A DNA stretch of 32,491 nt. Source: an uncultured Marinoscillum sp. (GTDB taxonomy: Bacteria; Bacteroidota; Bacteroidia; Cytophagales; MED-G16). Numbering within the stretch: the first letter of the stretch is position 1; every line of letters starts with the position of its first letter. This document shows, piece after piece, positions 23,236-32,310 of the stretch. The DNA lies in NCBI GenBank assembly GCA_902529805.1, contig CABZXU010000019.1, positions 1-32,491 on the forward strand, written 5' to 3'. Position numbers and translations under genes: made by a program. The notes under the pieces are model-generated. The model made no database searches. It worked only from the letters and a program-made list of their open reading frames with translations, and was not told the origin of the DNA.

Positions 23236-26200
23236 TTGAAAAAAATTTATTTTTTTATCTTTTTATTATTTATTGTTATCACTGAGGTATCATCCCAATC
23301 TTTAAATCAGGTTAAAGAAGAGGCTTCTAAAATGAATATTAGATCCAAACAAGATATTTTAAATGAGCTAAAAAAGCGAGGTATGACAGAAAATGAAGCT
23401 AGACGTCAGGCATCATTATTTGGGATTTCTTATGATGATTATATTAATCAAATTATTGGTACTGAACAACAGAATAATATGTTTAGTAAAGGTTTTGATA
23501 CAACTACTTCTTTTTTAAGATATCCAACAATTTATGATTCTTTATATAAAGAAGAAAAAGAAGAAGAATTTAATTTTTATTCTGAGGACTCAATTTTGTT
23601 TTTTGGTTATGATGTATTTGTAAATAATGAATTTGCAAATAAAGAATATCTAATTGGAAATATAGATGAAGGATATATTTTATCTCCAGGTGATGTTTTA
23701 AGAATCTATGTTTTTGGTGATAATTCTTATCAAACTGAAGTTGAAATTGACTTAAATGGTAATATTTTTTTACAAGATATTGGTGTTTTTATGGCATCAG
23801 GATATACATTTAAAACTCTTAAAAATAGATTAAATACATTTCTAGGTAAATATTTTTCAGGTCTTATTGATACACCAAAAAGATCTTTTATAGATGTATC
23901 ATTAACTCAGTTAAGACCTGTGAAAATTAATGTTTTAGGTGAAAGTAATTCACCAGGACCACATTTGGTTAACGGATTTGCAACTGTATTAAATTCAATA
24001 TATTCTTCAGGAGGGATTAAATTATCTGGGTCATTGAGAGATATTAGTGTATATAGAAATAATAAGCTTATTAAATCTGTTGATTTATATGATTTTATTA
24101 CAAAGGGCTCTTTAGATGAAGATATTAGATTAATGAACAATGATATAGTTTTTATTCCTCCAAAATTATCTTCAATACAGATAAAAGGATCGATTAGAAA
24201 AGAGGCTATTTATGAACTCAAACAAAATGAAGGTATAAAAGAATTATTAAATTTTTCTGGTGGCCTTTTACCTGAAGCTTCAACCAATCTTGTTATAGAA
24301 AGAATTATACCAGTTGAAAAAAGAAAAGATTCTGATATTTATAATAGAGAAATAACTTCAGTGAATGTTTCTAAGTTATTTGAGGATTATGGAAGAAGTA
24401 GGGAAATTTTTCATATTGTAAAAAAAGGAGAAACATTGTATTCAATTTCTAAAAGATATAATGTTCAAATTAGAGATATCAAAAAATTAAATAGGATTAA
24501 AAATAATATTATATCGATTGGACAAAGACTTAAAATTTTATCCAAGTCAAATCAAAATTTTCTTTTAGTTGATGGAGACAAAATTTCAGTTAATAATATT
24601 TCTGATAAAGTCTTAAATAAGGTTGTCTTAAATGGTTCAATAAATCAACCAGGAATCTATCCCTTAAATCAATATAATAACTTAAGGGATTTGATAATAT
24701 ATGCCGGAGAAAATATTTCACCAAGGACTTATTTAAGTAAGGTTGATATTTATAAAGAAGATATTTCAGGAAACAGAAGTTTTAAAACATATAATTTAAA
24801 GAATGTTCTTGACAAAATAGTTGATGTTAAATTGGATGATCAAGATTCAGTTTATTTGTACAATTTAGATGAAGTTAAGGGTGAATTAACTATAACAGTA
24901 AGAGGTTTTCCTAATTCAATAAAAGAGGATCCAATTGATTTAGATGATAAAGAAAATTTAGAAAAAGATCTAAATTTTGAAAAAATATTTACTAAAGCTT
25001 TAGATAGATTTGAAGTAGATAATGTTGAAGATTTTGATAGAAATCAAAAAAAGAATTTTTTGATTATATAGATGATAAATTAAAAGATTATGACTTAGAT
25101 GAAGATGAAAGAAATCAAGATTTTAAAATTGGAACTGATGGTTTAGAAGTCACAAGTAGTGAAGAAGAAGTAGAAGAAGTAGAAGAAGTAGAAGAAGAAG
25201 AAGTTGATCAAAATACTAAAACAATTTTTTGGAGTGATGGGTTAACATTATATGATGTAATTTTCTCTTCAACATCATTTGAGGAATTAAAGTTTAAATC
25301 GAAAATTTTAAATTCTAGAGTTGATGTAAAAAGGTTTAATGTTGAAAGTGGGTTGTTTTCTACAATATCATTTAATTTAAATAATGTTACAAATAATATT
25401 GGAGATCCTTATTATTTACTTCCTGGAGATGAAGTGATTTTTTATAGTAGAGATGTTTTTTCTGATATAAGTCCTACAGTACAAATTTTAGGATATGTAA
25501 AAAAACCTGGAGAATATGATTTAGAAGAAAACATGACTGTAGAAAACTTAATCTTAAATGCTGGAGGTTTCGCTGATTTTGCTGATACAGAAAGTGTAAT
25601 TTTGAATAGAATAAATTTTGATGATCCTTTAAAATCATCTGATAGATATATTATTAATATAGATCAAAATTTTCTTACTGGAGGTGATTCTATTTTAAAT
25701 AAAAAATCTACTTTTCTTGAAAACTTTGATGTAATTCAAATTTATAAACTTCAAGGGGAATACGAATTAAATTCAGTAACTGTAAGTGGTGAAGTTAATA
25801 GACCTGGGCCCATAACACTTGAATATAAAAATGCAAGTTTTTCTACAATAATTGACTATGCTGGAGGATTGAAAAGTACAGCTTATTTACCTTCATCTTA
25901 TATTAAAAGAAATGGGAAAAATCTTTTTGTTAATCTTGCAACAGCCACAAATTCATTAAAAAAATCAAATTTAAATATAATTCAAGATGGTGATGAAATT
26001 TTTATATCATCAACTGATGGGGAAGTAGAAGTTAATGGAGCCGTACAGAATGAATCTTCATTTATATGGGAAAAAGGAAAGAAAGCTAAATATTATTTAA
26101 AAAACTCTGGAGGTAAACTTTCTAAAAGAGGAGGGAAGGCAAGTGTTACATTTGTTAGTGGAAGCTCTAAAAGAATTGGTTTTATGAGAAACCCAAAAGT

Positions 26201-26342
26201 TCACCCTGATTCAAAAATCTTCGTATCATTCAAGCCTGAAAAAGAAAGAATTGAAGGAGCATTTTTTGAAAGATTTACCTCAATATTTGGTCTCTTGACA
26301 GGTGCCCTTACTACAGTTGTATTAATTAAGAATATCAATTAA
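23236..26342 (+). CDS. Giant SLBB polysaccharide-export protein with a nested LysM domain, frameshifted
   Basis: A Wza-like outer-membrane polysaccharide export protein of about 1035 residues. The start is TTG (23236), the only usual start, giving a signal peptide that ends near VSSQ. Then come a helical segment (to about 75), the polysaccharide-export domain (LSPGDVLRIYVFG, about 150-228), SLBB1 (about 232-310) and SLBB2 from about 316. SLBB2 is interrupted by a LysM (VKKGETLYSISKRYNVQ, residues 392-435), and further SLBB units follow. The frame breaks near 25046-25061 (A7 then T6): one added A or T turns NFLII-stop into FFDYIDDKLKDY and joins the 3' part. The C-terminus has a hydrophobic helix (FGLLTGALTTVVLI). 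Promoter and leader lie upstream; murQ starts ten bases after the stop. Confidence 0.88.
25161..25205 (+). repeat. GAAGAAGTA tandem repeat encoding an acidic Glu/Val tract
   Basis: In the exporter's restored frame this 45-base stretch encodes only Glu and Val, with the nine-base unit GAAGAAGTA repeated three times (25164-25190) and extra GAA codons at both ends. It lies in an Asp/Glu-rich insert between two parts of an SLBB unit. Such tracts can change length by slippage in multiples that keep the frame. Confidence 0.85.
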
Positions 26343-26352
26343 AAATTATAAA

Positions 26353-27165
26353 TTGCGTTCTACTGAATCTTTTTCATTTTATGACAATCTTGAAAATCAA
26401 TCTACAATTGAGTTACTTAAAATTATAAATAATGAAGATAAAAATGTGCCATTTGAAATTGAAAAGTCATTAGATAACATCAAAACTCTTATCGATAAGG
26501 TTTTTTTGAAAATGAATAAAGGTGGAAGGCTTTTTTATATTGGTTCTGGTACACCTGGAAGACTTGGAATTGTAGATGCTTCAGAATGTCCACCAACATA
26601 TGGTGTTGATAATAATGTTATTGTAGGTTTAATAGCAGGGGGCGATTATGCTATTAGAAATTCTATAGAAAATGCTGAAGATGATTTTAATCAAGCTTGG
26701 AATGATTTAAAAAATCATAATATATCTTCAAGAGATTCAGTTATTGGTATTACTGCTTCAGGTAGAACTCCTTATGTTATTGGTGGATTAAAATATTCCT
26801 CACAAAATAATATTCTTACTGGTTTAATAACTAGTAATACTAAATCTAAAGCATCAGAATATGCTGAAGTAGTTATAGAAACTATTTTGGGACCTGAGGT
26901 AGTTACAGGTAGTACTAGAATGAAATCTGGAACAGCTCAAAAACTTATATTAAATATGATATCTACATCTTTGATGATTAAGTTAGGAAGAGTAAAAGGA
27001 AATAAAATGATTGATATGAAACTTTCTAATTCTAAATTGATTGATAGAGGAATTAGGTTTGTTGCAGATGAATTAAAAATATCTTATGAAGAATCTGAAA
27101 AATTAATAAAGAAGTATAATTCAGTTAGACAAGCTACTAAAGAATATAAAAAAAAAGAGACTTAA
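26353..27165 (+). CDS. murQ: N-acetylmuramic acid 6-phosphate etherase
   Basis: MurQ cleaves the lactyl ether of MurNAc 6-phosphate to GlcNAc 6-phosphate in peptidoglycan recycling. The 270-residue protein is one SIS domain plus a helical tail. Signatures: FYIGSGTPGRLGIVDASE, CPPTYGV, ITASGRTPYVIGG, and GPEVVTGSTRMKSGTAQK, then LILNMISTSLMIKLG. It starts at TTG (26353), giving MRSTESFSFYDNL, in line with the STEELL-type N-terminus of the family. It follows the exporter by ten bases and is probably cotranscribed. Its stop codon TAA (27163-27165) lies inside the hairpin of the shared terminator. Confidence 0.95.
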   Translation: MRSTESFSFYDNLENQSTIELLKIINNEDKNVPFEIEKSLDNIKTLIDKVFLKMNKGGRLFYIGSGTPGRLGIVDASECPPTYGVDNNVIVGLIAGGDYAIRNSIENAEDDFNQAWNDLKNHNISSRDSVIGITASGRTPYVIGGLKYSSQNNILTGLITSNTKSKASEYAEVVIETILGPEVVTGSTRMKSGTAQKLILNMISTSLMIKLGRVKGNKMIDMKLSNSKLIDRGIRFVADELKISYEESEKLIKKYNSVRQATKEYKKKET

Positions 27166-27176
27166 AAAGTCTCTTT
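27154..27176. terminator. Bidirectional intrinsic terminator between murQ and tRNA-fMet
   Basis: AAAGAGACTT and AAGTCTCTTT form a perfect 10-bp stem with a three-base loop. On the minus strand it is followed by a run of T (from the A residues at 27148-27153), so it should terminate the initiator tRNA transcript well. For murQ on the plus strand the T tract is limited to the stem end. The murQ stop codon falls in its centre. Confidence 0.8.
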
Positions 27177-27182
27177 AAATTG

Positions 27183-27255
<73 letters not shown>

Positions 27256-27263
27256 ATATACTG

Positions 27264-27294
27264 CAAAAGTAAAATTACTTTATAACTTTGACAA
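27264..27294 (-). promoter_or_regulatory. Consensus promoter (TTG-N20-TACTTTTG) of the initiator tRNA
   Basis: On the minus strand TTG (27292-27294) is followed after 20 bases by TACTTTTG (27264-27271), which ends nine bases before the tRNA. Both Bacteroidota promoter elements are present with the same spacing as in the exporter promoter. Confidence 0.75.
27283..27290 (+). promoter_or_regulatory. TAnnTTTG promoter -7 candidate for era
   Basis: TAACTTTG on the plus strand lies 18 bases before the era ATG (27309). It falls between the -33 and -7 elements of the tRNA promoter on the other strand, so the two promoters overlap. No TTG is seen at -33. Confidence 0.45.
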
Positions 27295-27308
27295 GAAAAG
27301 ATTAAGAA

Positions 27309-28175
27309 ATGAGTTTTAAATCAGGTTTTGTTTCAATAGTAGGAAATCCAAATGTTGGAAAATCAACATTATTTAATAAATTATTAAATGAGGACTTATC
27401 AATTGTAACTAATAAACCTCAAACATCTAGAAATAAACTTTTAGGAATTATAAATCATAAAAACTATCAACTAATATTGATTGATACGCCTGGTTATGTT
27501 AATCCATCTTATAAGCTTCATGAATACATGAACTCAAAAGTTTTTTCATCTTTTGAAGGTTCTGATTTAATTATTTATGTTTCTGATATTACTGAGAAAA
27601 AAATTAATGATAAAATTTTAAGTTATGTAAATAAAAAAAACATCCCTTTGTATTTTATTATGAATAAGTCTGATTTAATTAAAAATAATATAAGTATTAA
27701 TGTAAAAGAATTTGAGTCTTACAACTATCAAATAATGAATATTATATCTTGTAAATCAGAAAAAGATATAGGTATAGTAAAAAAAAACATCATTGAGTTT
27801 TTACCAAATCATAAGCCTTATTATCCTAAAGATTATTTTACTTCATCTTCAAAAAGAGAAATTGCTTCAGAAATTATTAGAGAAAATATTTTCTTAAATT
27901 ATAAACAAGAAATACCCTTTTCATCTTTTGTTCAAGTATACTCATTTAAAAAATTAAAAGATATTATAAAAATATTTGCTTATATATTTGTAGAAACAGA
28001 AAGTCAAAAAAAAATAATTATAGGTAAAAAAGGTTTATCAATTAAAAAATTAGGTATATCATCTAGAAAAAAATTAGAAATATTTTTAAATATAAAAGTC
28101 TTTTTGGATTTGACAGTAAAAGTAAAAAAATGGAGATCAAGTATTGATTTTTTAAAAAATAATTTAACAAGCTAA
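27309..28175 (+). CDS. era: GTPase Era
   Basis: Era is an essential GTPase that binds the 3' end of 16S rRNA during 30S assembly. The 288-residue protein has all the G motifs: GNPNVGKST (G1), the PQTSRNKLLGI switch I segment, DTPGY (G3), NKSD (G4) and SCKS (G5). The C-terminal KH domain follows with QKKIIIGKKGLSIKKLGISS, then VKVKKWR near the end. Length and order are as expected. The upstream promoter overlaps that of the initiator tRNA on the opposite strand, placing two translation-related genes back to back. Confidence 0.97.
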   Translation: MSFKSGFVSIVGNPNVGKSTLFNKLLNEDLSIVTNKPQTSRNKLLGIINHKNYQLILIDTPGYVNPSYKLHEYMNSKVFSSFEGSDLIIYVSDITEKKINDKILSYVNKKNIPLYFIMNKSDLIKNNISINVKEFESYNYQIMNIISCKSEKDIGIVKKNIIEFLPNHKPYYPKDYFTSSSKREIASEIIRENIFLNYKQEIPFSSFVQVYSFKKLKDIIKIFAYIFVETESQKKIIIGKKGLSIKKLGISSRKKLEIFLNIKVFLDLTVKVKKWRSSIDFLKNNLTS

Positions 28176-28186
28176 AAATATATATT

Positions 28187-28194
28187 TATTTTTG
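28187..28194 (+). promoter_or_regulatory. TAnnTTTG promoter -7 candidate deciding the start of the WecA-like gene
   Basis: TATTTTTG overlaps the GTG at 28194, the first in-frame start of the next gene. If this promoter is used, transcription starts after that GTG, so the ATG at 28209 is the better start. There is no clear -33 TTG. Confidence 0.4.
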
Positions 28195-28208
28195 TGTTAA
28201 TAAATATA

Positions 28209-29306
28209 ATGTCAATCCCTCTTGTAATAATTTTTAATTTAATATTTGATAATTCTTATTTAATAAATGATTTTGAAATATTAATTGTTTTAGTATCAGT
28301 AGCAATTATTTTATCAATCTTTTCATTAGATCTTGTTAGAGGGTTATCAATTAGACTTAATGCTTTTGATAGGCCTAATGAAAGGTCTTCTCATCAATAT
28401 AAAGTTCCTACTTTGGGTGGTTTGGCTATTGGAATAGTTTGGTTTTCTATCCTTTTAGTTCATACAATATTATTTGTAGAGCATATATCAAGTTATGAAA
28501 CATATTCTTATATGTTAATGGGGTTGTGTATAGTTATAATTGGTATATATGATGATATAAAGGGCATAAAACCTTTATATAAATTTTTTGTCCAATTATT
28601 TGTTTTTTATTTATTGACAAGATTAGATAATTCTCTAATTACATCTTTTTATGGACTTTTTAATATATATGAACTTGACCAAACATTTTCTCTTTTATTT
28701 TCTTGTTTTGTATTTATAGGAATAGTTAATTCAATAAATTTAGTTGATGGTATTGATGGTTTATCTTCTTCATTAACCTTATTTTTTATATTTATTTTTA
28801 GTTATTTGTTCTATTTGTCTGGTCAATATTATTACCATGTTTTATTACCTTTTGCTTCTACAATTATTGTTTTTTTAACTTATAATTTTTCTAATAATAA
28901 AAAAATGTTTTTAGGAGATACTGGTTCATTAGGTTTTGGTTTGTTAATAGCTACTATATCACTAGGTGCTTTGAATTCATCTAAAGGCATTGATGTATTT
29001 ATGCCAATAAATCCTGCTTTATTTGTAGTTTTATGTCTTTCATATCCATTATTAGATGTTATTAGGGTTTTTGTATTAAGATTATATAAAGGAAAATCTC
29101 CTTTTGAGCCAGATAGATCTCATCTTCATCATATACTTATCGATAAAGGTTTTTCTCATTCTAAATCAGTAATTATAATTATATCATTTCAAGCTTTTTT
29201 ATTACTATTTAATTTATTTATTATTAAAGATTTAGTATTTCATAACCAATTGATAGTTAATATTATTGTTGTAGGACTTATTTTGTACTTATTAAAAAGA
29301 ATTTAG
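28209..29306 (+). CDS. WecA/TagO/MraY-family polyprenyl-phosphate sugar-1-phosphate transferase
   Basis: An integral membrane enzyme of about 365 residues with roughly ten helices that transfers a sugar 1-phosphate from a UDP-sugar to undecaprenyl phosphate, the first step of O-antigen or capsule synthesis. Family motifs: RPNERSSHQYKVPTLGGLAIG near residue 55, IGIYDDIKGI with the Asp pair, NSINLVDGIDGLSS, KKMFLGDTGSLGFG, and the cytoplasmic HLHH motif in DRSHLHHILIDKG. Lack of the MraY-specific signature and the HLHH form point to the WecA/TagO subgroup. I chose ATG 28209 over GTG 28194 because a promoter -7 match overlaps the GTG. It ends two bases before the convergent amidohydrolase. Confidence 0.92.
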   Translation: MSIPLVIIFNLIFDNSYLINDFEILIVLVSVAIILSIFSLDLVRGLSIRLNAFDRPNERSSHQYKVPTLGGLAIGIVWFSILLVHTILFVEHISSYETYSYMLMGLCIVIIGIYDDIKGIKPLYKFFVQLFVFYLLTRLDNSLITSFYGLFNIYELDQTFSLLFSCFVFIGIVNSINLVDGIDGLSSSLTLFFIFIFSYLFYLSGQYYYHVLLPFASTIIVFLTYNFSNNKKMFLGDTGSLGFGLLIATISLGALNSSKGIDVFMPINPALFVVLCLSYPLLDVIRVFVLRLYKGKSPFEPDRSHLHHILIDKGFSHSKSVIIIISFQAFLLLFNLFIIKDLVFHNQLIVNIIVVGLILYLLKRI

Positions 29307-29308
29307 TG

Positions 29309-30979
29309 CTATTTAAAATTATTAAATTTTATTTCTCCTCCAATTATGGTCATTAATATTTTAGTATTAAGAATTTTATCTTCTTCAGTAGTCAATATAT
29401 CCTGATCTAATACTGTAAAATCTGCTAATTTTCCAATTTCAATTGATCCTTTAATATCTTCTTCGAAAGCTGCATAAGCACCATTTATTGTATAAGATTC
29501 AAGCGCTTCAATTCTTGTCATTTTTTCTTCCGGTTCATAGCCCACATCAGGTTGACCCTCAAGAGTCTTTCTAGTAACCGATGCATAAAAACTTTCTATA
29601 GGGTTTATAGGTTCTACTGGAGCATCTGTTCCATTAACTAATAATGCCCCTGATTCAATGAGTTTCCTCCAGGGATATGCACTATCAACAATTCTTACTT
29701 TACCTAATCTATTTATTGCCCAAGGCCTATCTGATGATAGATGAATTCCTTGAATTGAAGCTATAACTCCTAGTTCACTAAATCTTGGAATATCATCTAA
29801 ATCTATATGTTGAGAATGTTCTATTCTAAATCTTTTATTATTATTGGGATTTAAATTTTCTTCATAAATATTCAAAACCTCTCTATTTGCCATATCTCCA
29901 ATTGCATGAGTACAAATTTGAAAGTTATAATTTACTCCTTCTTTTGTTACTCTTTTTAAAGTTTCAATAGGTGTTACAACATGACCATGAGCACCTTCCT
30001 GATCACTGTAATCTTCAATAAGCCAAGCACCTCTAGAACCTAAAGCTCCATCTGCATAAAGTTTAATTGATCTAATTGTTAGATGATTATCATATAATCC
30101 TATCTGAGGACCTTTAGAATAATAATAATTAAGTAAACTATCATTTCTTCCATTAAGCATAATGTAAAGTCTTAAATCAAGTTCATTATTTTCTGCTAAA
30201 GTTTCGTAAGCTTGAATATCTCTAAAGTCTGATCCTGCATCATGAAAAGAAGTAATTCCATTTTTAATAGCATGATCATTAGCTAGCTTTAATGCTTTTA
30301 AATGATCTTCAAATGTATTACTTGGTGGGTTTATCATAGCTTGAGCTGTTTCATTAAAAATACCAGTTGGATTACCTGATATATCTCTAAATATTTCACC
30401 TCCATCAGGATCAATAGATTTTTTGTTAACTTGAAACATTTCCATTGCTTTAGCATTAGCAAGTGATGCATGTCCACTAGCATGCCTTAAATATACTGGA
30501 TGATTAGGAATGGCTTTAGATAATTTATCATGAGTTGGAAACCCTTTGATTAGTTTTTCTGGAGAATCTTTCCATTTATCTTGGTGCCAACCTCTACCTA
30601 TTATCCATTCTCCTTCTTCTATTGATTTTGATTTATTTTTTACTATATCAATAATTTCATCATAGCTATTGGTTTTTAGTAAATCTAAATTCATTTCATT
30701 ATATCCAACACCCATAATATGTCCATGACCTTCAATGAATCCAGGTATAATTGTAGATCCTTTTAGATCAATTATTTTAGTATTTTCAGACTTATATTTA
30801 TTTATTTTTTGGATATTTCCTAAATCATAAATCAGACCATCTTTTACTGCAATAGATTCAACTAGTTTTGTATTAGATACTGTATGTATAGTTCCGTTAA
30901 AGATTATTAAATCTACCTCAACTTTATTATTACATGAGTTTAAAACTATTAATATAGTTGAAATTAAAAGTATTCTCAT
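29309..30979 (-). CDS. YtcJ-like amidohydrolase lipoprotein
   Basis: A 556-residue metal-dependent hydrolase of the amidohydrolase superfamily, YtcJ/N-substituted formamide deformylase type. A lipobox (VLNSC, lipidated Cys16) follows a short signal, so it is probably membrane-anchored outside the cytoplasm. The beta-sandwich start LIIFNGTIHTV leads to the first metal motif GFIEGHGHI. Further metal and active-site candidates are HDAGSDF, ICTHAIGD, RIEHSQHI and NGTDAPVEP, with GSIEIGKLADFTVLDQDIL at the end. The true substrate is not predictable for this family. It lies 17 bases downstream of the antiporter gene and is probably cotranscribed. Confidence 0.9.
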   Translation of the reverse strand: MRILLISTILIVLNSCNNKVEVDLIIFNGTIHTVSNTKLVESIAVKDGLIYDLGNIQKINKYKSENTKIIDLKGSTIIPGFIEGHGHIMGVGYNEMNLDLLKTNSYDEIIDIVKNKSKSIEEGEWIIGRGWHQDKWKDSPEKLIKGFPTHDKLSKAIPNHPVYLRHASGHASLANAKAMEMFQVNKKSIDPDGGEIFRDISGNPTGIFNETAQAMINPPSNTFEDHLKALKLANDHAIKNGITSFHDAGSDFRDIQAYETLAENNELDLRLYIMLNGRNDSLLNYYYSKGPQIGLYDNHLTIRSIKLYADGALGSRGAWLIEDYSDQEGAHGHVVTPIETLKRVTKEGVNYNFQICTHAIGDMANREVLNIYEENLNPNNNKRFRIEHSQHIDLDDIPRFSELGVIASIQGIHLSSDRPWAINRLGKVRIVDSAYPWRKLIESGALLVNGTDAPVEPINPIESFYASVTRKTLEGQPDVGYEPEEKMTRIEALESYTINGAYAAFEEDIKGSIEIGKLADFTVLDQDILTTEEDKILNTKILMTIIGGEIKFNNFK

Positions 30980-30996
30980 AATTAAAAAAAATTATA

Positions 30997-32310
30997 TTAT
31001 GATAAAGATTTTACCATTTTGTTCATTGAAAGACCTTGAACTAAAATTGTAAATAAAACTACTGCGTATGTTAAAATTAAAATGAGTGACTTACCATCAC
31101 CAAGTGTATCTGGTAAGTTAAGAGCTAAAGCTATACTTAAACCTCCCCGAAGACCTCCCCAAGTAATGATCATAGCTGTATTTTTTTCGAAAGTTTTAAA
31201 AAATGATAGAATTTTAATTGGAATAAATACACCAATTCCTCTAGATAAAACAACTATAATTATTGTTATAATTGAAAGAAGAAGATAAATAGGATTAAAG
31301 TCTCTAAATAATATAATAATTTCTAATCCAATTAATATAAATAAAATAGCATTTAAAGTTTCATCTAATAGGTGCCAAAACTTATAAACGTAATCTCCCA
31401 TAGCCTTCTCTGATCCTTCTTCTTCTTTAGAGCTTTGATTTAAAAATAATCCAAGAACTACTACTCCTAATGGAGCAGAGAAATGAAGTCTTGTTGATAC
31501 TACTGCCACAAATAAAACAAGAGCTAGTGTGATTAAAACCTCAAGTTCAACATGTTCGTTTTCAACATACTCAACAAGTTTCAAACCCAAATACCCAATG
31601 ATTGCTCCTAAAGCAATTCCACCAACAACTTCAGTAACAAACAAAGATCCAACACTCATTGCAGTCACATTATCAACTCCATCAGCTTTTACATTTAATA
31701 ATGTTAGAAAAAGAACTACTCCAATCCCATCATTAAATAAAGATTCACCTGCTATTCTAGTTTCGGTGGTTTTTGATAAATTCATTTTTTTTACCATTGA
31801 CAAAACTGCAATTGGGTCTGTAGGAGCAATAAGAGAGCCAAATAGCAAACAATCAACATATGAAATACCTAAATCACCTAAATTAAAAAATGGGTGATTA
31901 ATTAATGAATAAGTAAATGTGCCAACAACAAATGTTGAGAAAATAACTCCAAAAGTAGCAAGAGATAATATAGTAACTTTTTCTTTCAAAAACTCTTTAA
32001 CATTAATTGTTAATGCGCCTGCAAAAAGGAGTAGAGGTAACATTATGTGAATTAGCATTTCACTAAAATCAAATTCTGTTGTAATAAATACTGCTAGATT
32101 GAAAATTTTTGGATAAATAAAGCCTAGTACAAGAATAGAAAGAGATAAAGCTAAAGCTAGAACCATTAATCCTATTGTTTGAGGAAGTTTTAATAAACGT
32201 AGATTTATCAAAGAAAAAACCGAGGCTAGACATAAAAGAATGGTAGTTAATTCCAATGCATCAAGATGCATATCAAAAAATGCATTGAAAGTTGATGTTA
32301 TTTCATCCAT
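30997..32310 (-). CDS. CPA1-family Na+/H+ antiporter (NhaP type)
   Basis: A 437-residue membrane protein with about twelve helices that exchanges Na+ (or K+) for H+. The ion-binding and active-site segments of the CPA1 class are present: APTDPIAVLSMVKK, GESLFNDGIGVVLFL with the conserved Asp of ND, and WGGLRGGLSIALALNLP toward the C-terminus. A loop rich in Glu/Lys (SSKEEEGSEKAMGDY) separates the two helical halves. No long cytoplasmic regulatory tail is present. It starts 17 bases upstream of the amidohydrolase gene in the same direction. Such antiporters suit a marine organism that cycles Na+. Confidence 0.93.
   Translation of the reverse strand: MDEITSTFNAFFDMHLDALELTTILLCLASVFSLINLRLLKLPQTIGLMVLALALSLSILVLGFIYPKIFNLAVFITTEFDFSEMLIHIMLPLLLFAGALTINVKEFLKEKVTILSLATFGVIFSTFVVGTFTYSLINHPFFNLGDLGISYVDCLLFGSLIAPTDPIAVLSMVKKMNLSKTTETRIAGESLFNDGIGVVLFLTLLNVKADGVDNVTAMSVGSLFVTEVVGGIALGAIIGYLGLKLVEYVENEHVELEVLITLALVLFVAVVSTRLHFSAPLGVVVLGLFLNQSSKEEEGSEKAMGDYVYKFWHLLDETLNAILFILIGLEIIILFRDFNPIYLLLSIITIIIVVLSRGIGVFIPIKILSFFKTFEKNTAMIITWGGLRGGLSIALALNLPDTLGDGKSLILILTYAVVLFTILVQGLSMNKMVKSLS

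Noticed and set aside
31529-31897. Long open frame on the plus strand opposite the antiporter gene
   Set aside because: It lies wholly antisense to a well-conserved gene, its Ser/Thr/Pro-rich translation is the usual shadow of a membrane protein, and no family is recognisable.
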